Origin: Tubiluchus corallicola
Lineage: Eukaryota; Priapulida; Priapulimorpha; Priapulimorphida; Tubiluchidae
Assembly: GCA_030141605.1 (NCBI GenBank)
Contig: JAQGDQ010001407.1
Location: 1 to 42,359, forward strand
Length of the DNA stretch: 42,359 nucleotides
Reading direction: 5' to 3'
Made by a program: the position numbers and the translations under genes. Under the pieces are notes generated by a model. The model searched no databases, was not told where the DNA came from, and was given only the letters and a program-made list of their open reading frames with translations. This document shows positions 40,712 through 42,359 of this stretch, one piece after another; the first letter of the stretch is position 1, and every line of letters begins with the position of its first letter.

Positions 40712-42359
40712 TATCTCTGACATGTTATTGACCAGCTGCTAGCTTTACCTTTATGAAGTTTTTGGTTTAATTTAATGTGAAACAAAGTGAAACAGAGTGA
40801 GTGCCAACAGTCGTTCGGTTTTGTAAATTTCGTTTTATTAAATGTTTTGACATTTTATAAATTACCATTAAAAACTGTAGCATCGATGAATGCCAGTACA
40901 TGAAATCTTGTTTTCCTATGTTGACTTAAATGTGACTATTATGTCATGATAAGACTTACATGTAGTACCATTTTTATGCAGTGCATACTCACTCATGTAA
41001 CATGTAATAAATGTGCATGTTGAATTATCCATAGATGTAACTACACCAAAATTGAATTTATTGCAGACTGCTTTCGAACAAACTGTTCATTGTCAAGGCA
41101 TCTAAAACAAAGAAAATTACCAAAATTTCTTTTGTTTGTTTGTAGAGTGTAGCATAGTTTCAGTCAAATCTAGATGTGTAATCTGTAAGGTAAATTGCTA
41201 AATCTTTTGGCTATCTAACTACTGAATTGCATTTTGGTGTTGTTTCTAAATTTTGAAAAGTTTCTGTGTTTTAGATGCCTTGACAATGAACAGTTTGTTC
41301 GAAACCGGTCGGCAATGAATTCCATTTTAATGGGCGTGTTCTTTACTATTTTGTCTTATACTATCATCACATTACTATTAACCATGTTTAATTCAGTTTT
41401 CCTTCAGCAAATATTAAAGGAAAGCATGCTGTGTACTATAAATCTGCTTTTTACATGACAAATACTTGTACTGAAATGTCATTGACGGTTAATGGAATAA
41501 ATTTGCTGTGCACTATGTGTAGACAATCATTGCAAACGTCATTATCAGTGCTAGAAATTAAGTAAGTAAGTAATTTTTTATTTTTCTCCATAAGTTTACA
41601 ATAATTTAACAATGGGAGAAAGGGTGGCGAAAAAACAAAGGTTACCGAGTCAACCACCCTTCTCAGAAAGACAGTAAACAAAAAGACGCTAATGACAGCA
41701 GAACACAACTATTAAAAAATAAATAAACGTCCATAAATACAAAAAACAAAAATACAACAACAGCAAAAAAACAAAAACCAAAAACCAGTCGTTCCTAAAT
41801 ATAGTCAAACATTAAACATAATTATATATGGTTCAAAACACCAAAGAGAAAAGACAATATTCTAATGTTCAGAAAAACAACATTTGCAAGATAAAATTTC
41901 AAATAGCAAAAAGAAAGAAAAAAGGTAAAAAAGCAAGATAAATTGCCCTGACAATTGCAATACATTAATCAAAAAAAAAATTTGTATTTGAAAAATAACA
42001 AATTTATGATCCAGATTTAATTATCATAACAGCAGAAAACAAATAATTGTTTGATTTAACAAATAAGCATATTTTAAGTTTTTAATTAAGCTGAAAGAAG
42101 TACATTTATGACACTGCAATTATGAAGACACAAAAAAGAAAGAGTAAAAAAATTTGTACTTTATACATTAGATTCCAGAAAAAATGAAGTACATAATATG
42201 TATGATCTTTGTCTGAATCCTATGTATAAGATACAAATTTCTTACGTTTTCTTTACAGAATCTTTTTCTAAGGTATCTCAACTTCTATTCTGGTAACTTA
42301 AATTTCACTCATTTAAATTTGTAATGATTTTTTGTGCTTTGGTAATTGCAGTATCAAAC
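40226..42359. repeat. Right arm of the inverted duplication, cut by window edge
   Basis: Reverse complement of 32800-34931, including the LENG1 3' part, fold-back MITE (41048-41328) and LINE tail (about 41560-41950). The arms are separated by 5,294 bp holding the LENG1 5' part, AAR2 and the ELOVL exon. Confidence 0.97.

Overview
This window is nuclear DNA from a repeat-rich, AT-rich invertebrate animal. The genes have animal introns with GT/AG boundaries and encode animal proteins (FBXO4-like, SLC25A45-like, AAR2, LENG1, ELOVL-like). Transposon remnants and minisatellites make up much of the rest. I cannot name the phylum. A TATCGATA motif before AAR2 and AGATGGCGC motifs before FBXO4 recall arthropod promoter and CTCF motifs, but this is weak evidence.

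Layout. (1) 1-6.5 kb, minus strand: four exons of an FBXO4-like F-box gene, cut off by the left edge. Its introns hold a 75-bp minisatellite, tRNA-like sequences, a palindromic TA-flanked MITE and a CAA/CAG-rich satellite. (2) 6.5-13.8 kb: no gene. It holds a nested hAT pair, a LINE tail, a TIR element whose end has expanded into a 57-bp array, then 37-bp and 43-bp minisatellites. (3) 13.83-28.81 kb, minus strand: a complete seven-exon mitochondrial carrier of the SLC25A45/47/48 group. I reassembled it by hand: 900 coding bases, with every intron phase consistent. Its introns contain hAT and pogo-like MITEs, a solo LTR with heat-shock elements, LINE tails and a 5S rRNA-derived element. (4) 28.9-32.8 kb: transposon field. 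(5) 32.8-36.5 kb, minus strand: intronless LENG1 directly downstream of intronless AAR2, only 122 bp apart. (6) 36.9-39.8 kb: a LINE fragment and unassigned DNA. (7) 39.83-40.03 kb: the last exon of an ELOVL6-like fatty-acid elongase, minus strand. (8) 40.23 kb to the right edge: a 2.1-kb inverted duplicate of 32.80-34.93 kb carrying the 3' part of LENG1, lying on the 5' side of the ELOVL exon.

The genes do not form one pathway. AAR2 and LENG1 are both linked to splicing by family knowledge, and their spacing suggests shared transcription. The carrier is mitochondrial, the elongase belongs to the ER and FBXO4 is a ubiquitin-ligase subunit. The most notable observations are the heat-shock-element-rich solo LTR, the inverted duplication, the possible AAR2-LENG1 operon with an acceptor just before the second ATG, the CTCF-like motifs, and two different transposons inserted at the same point of a duplicated target.
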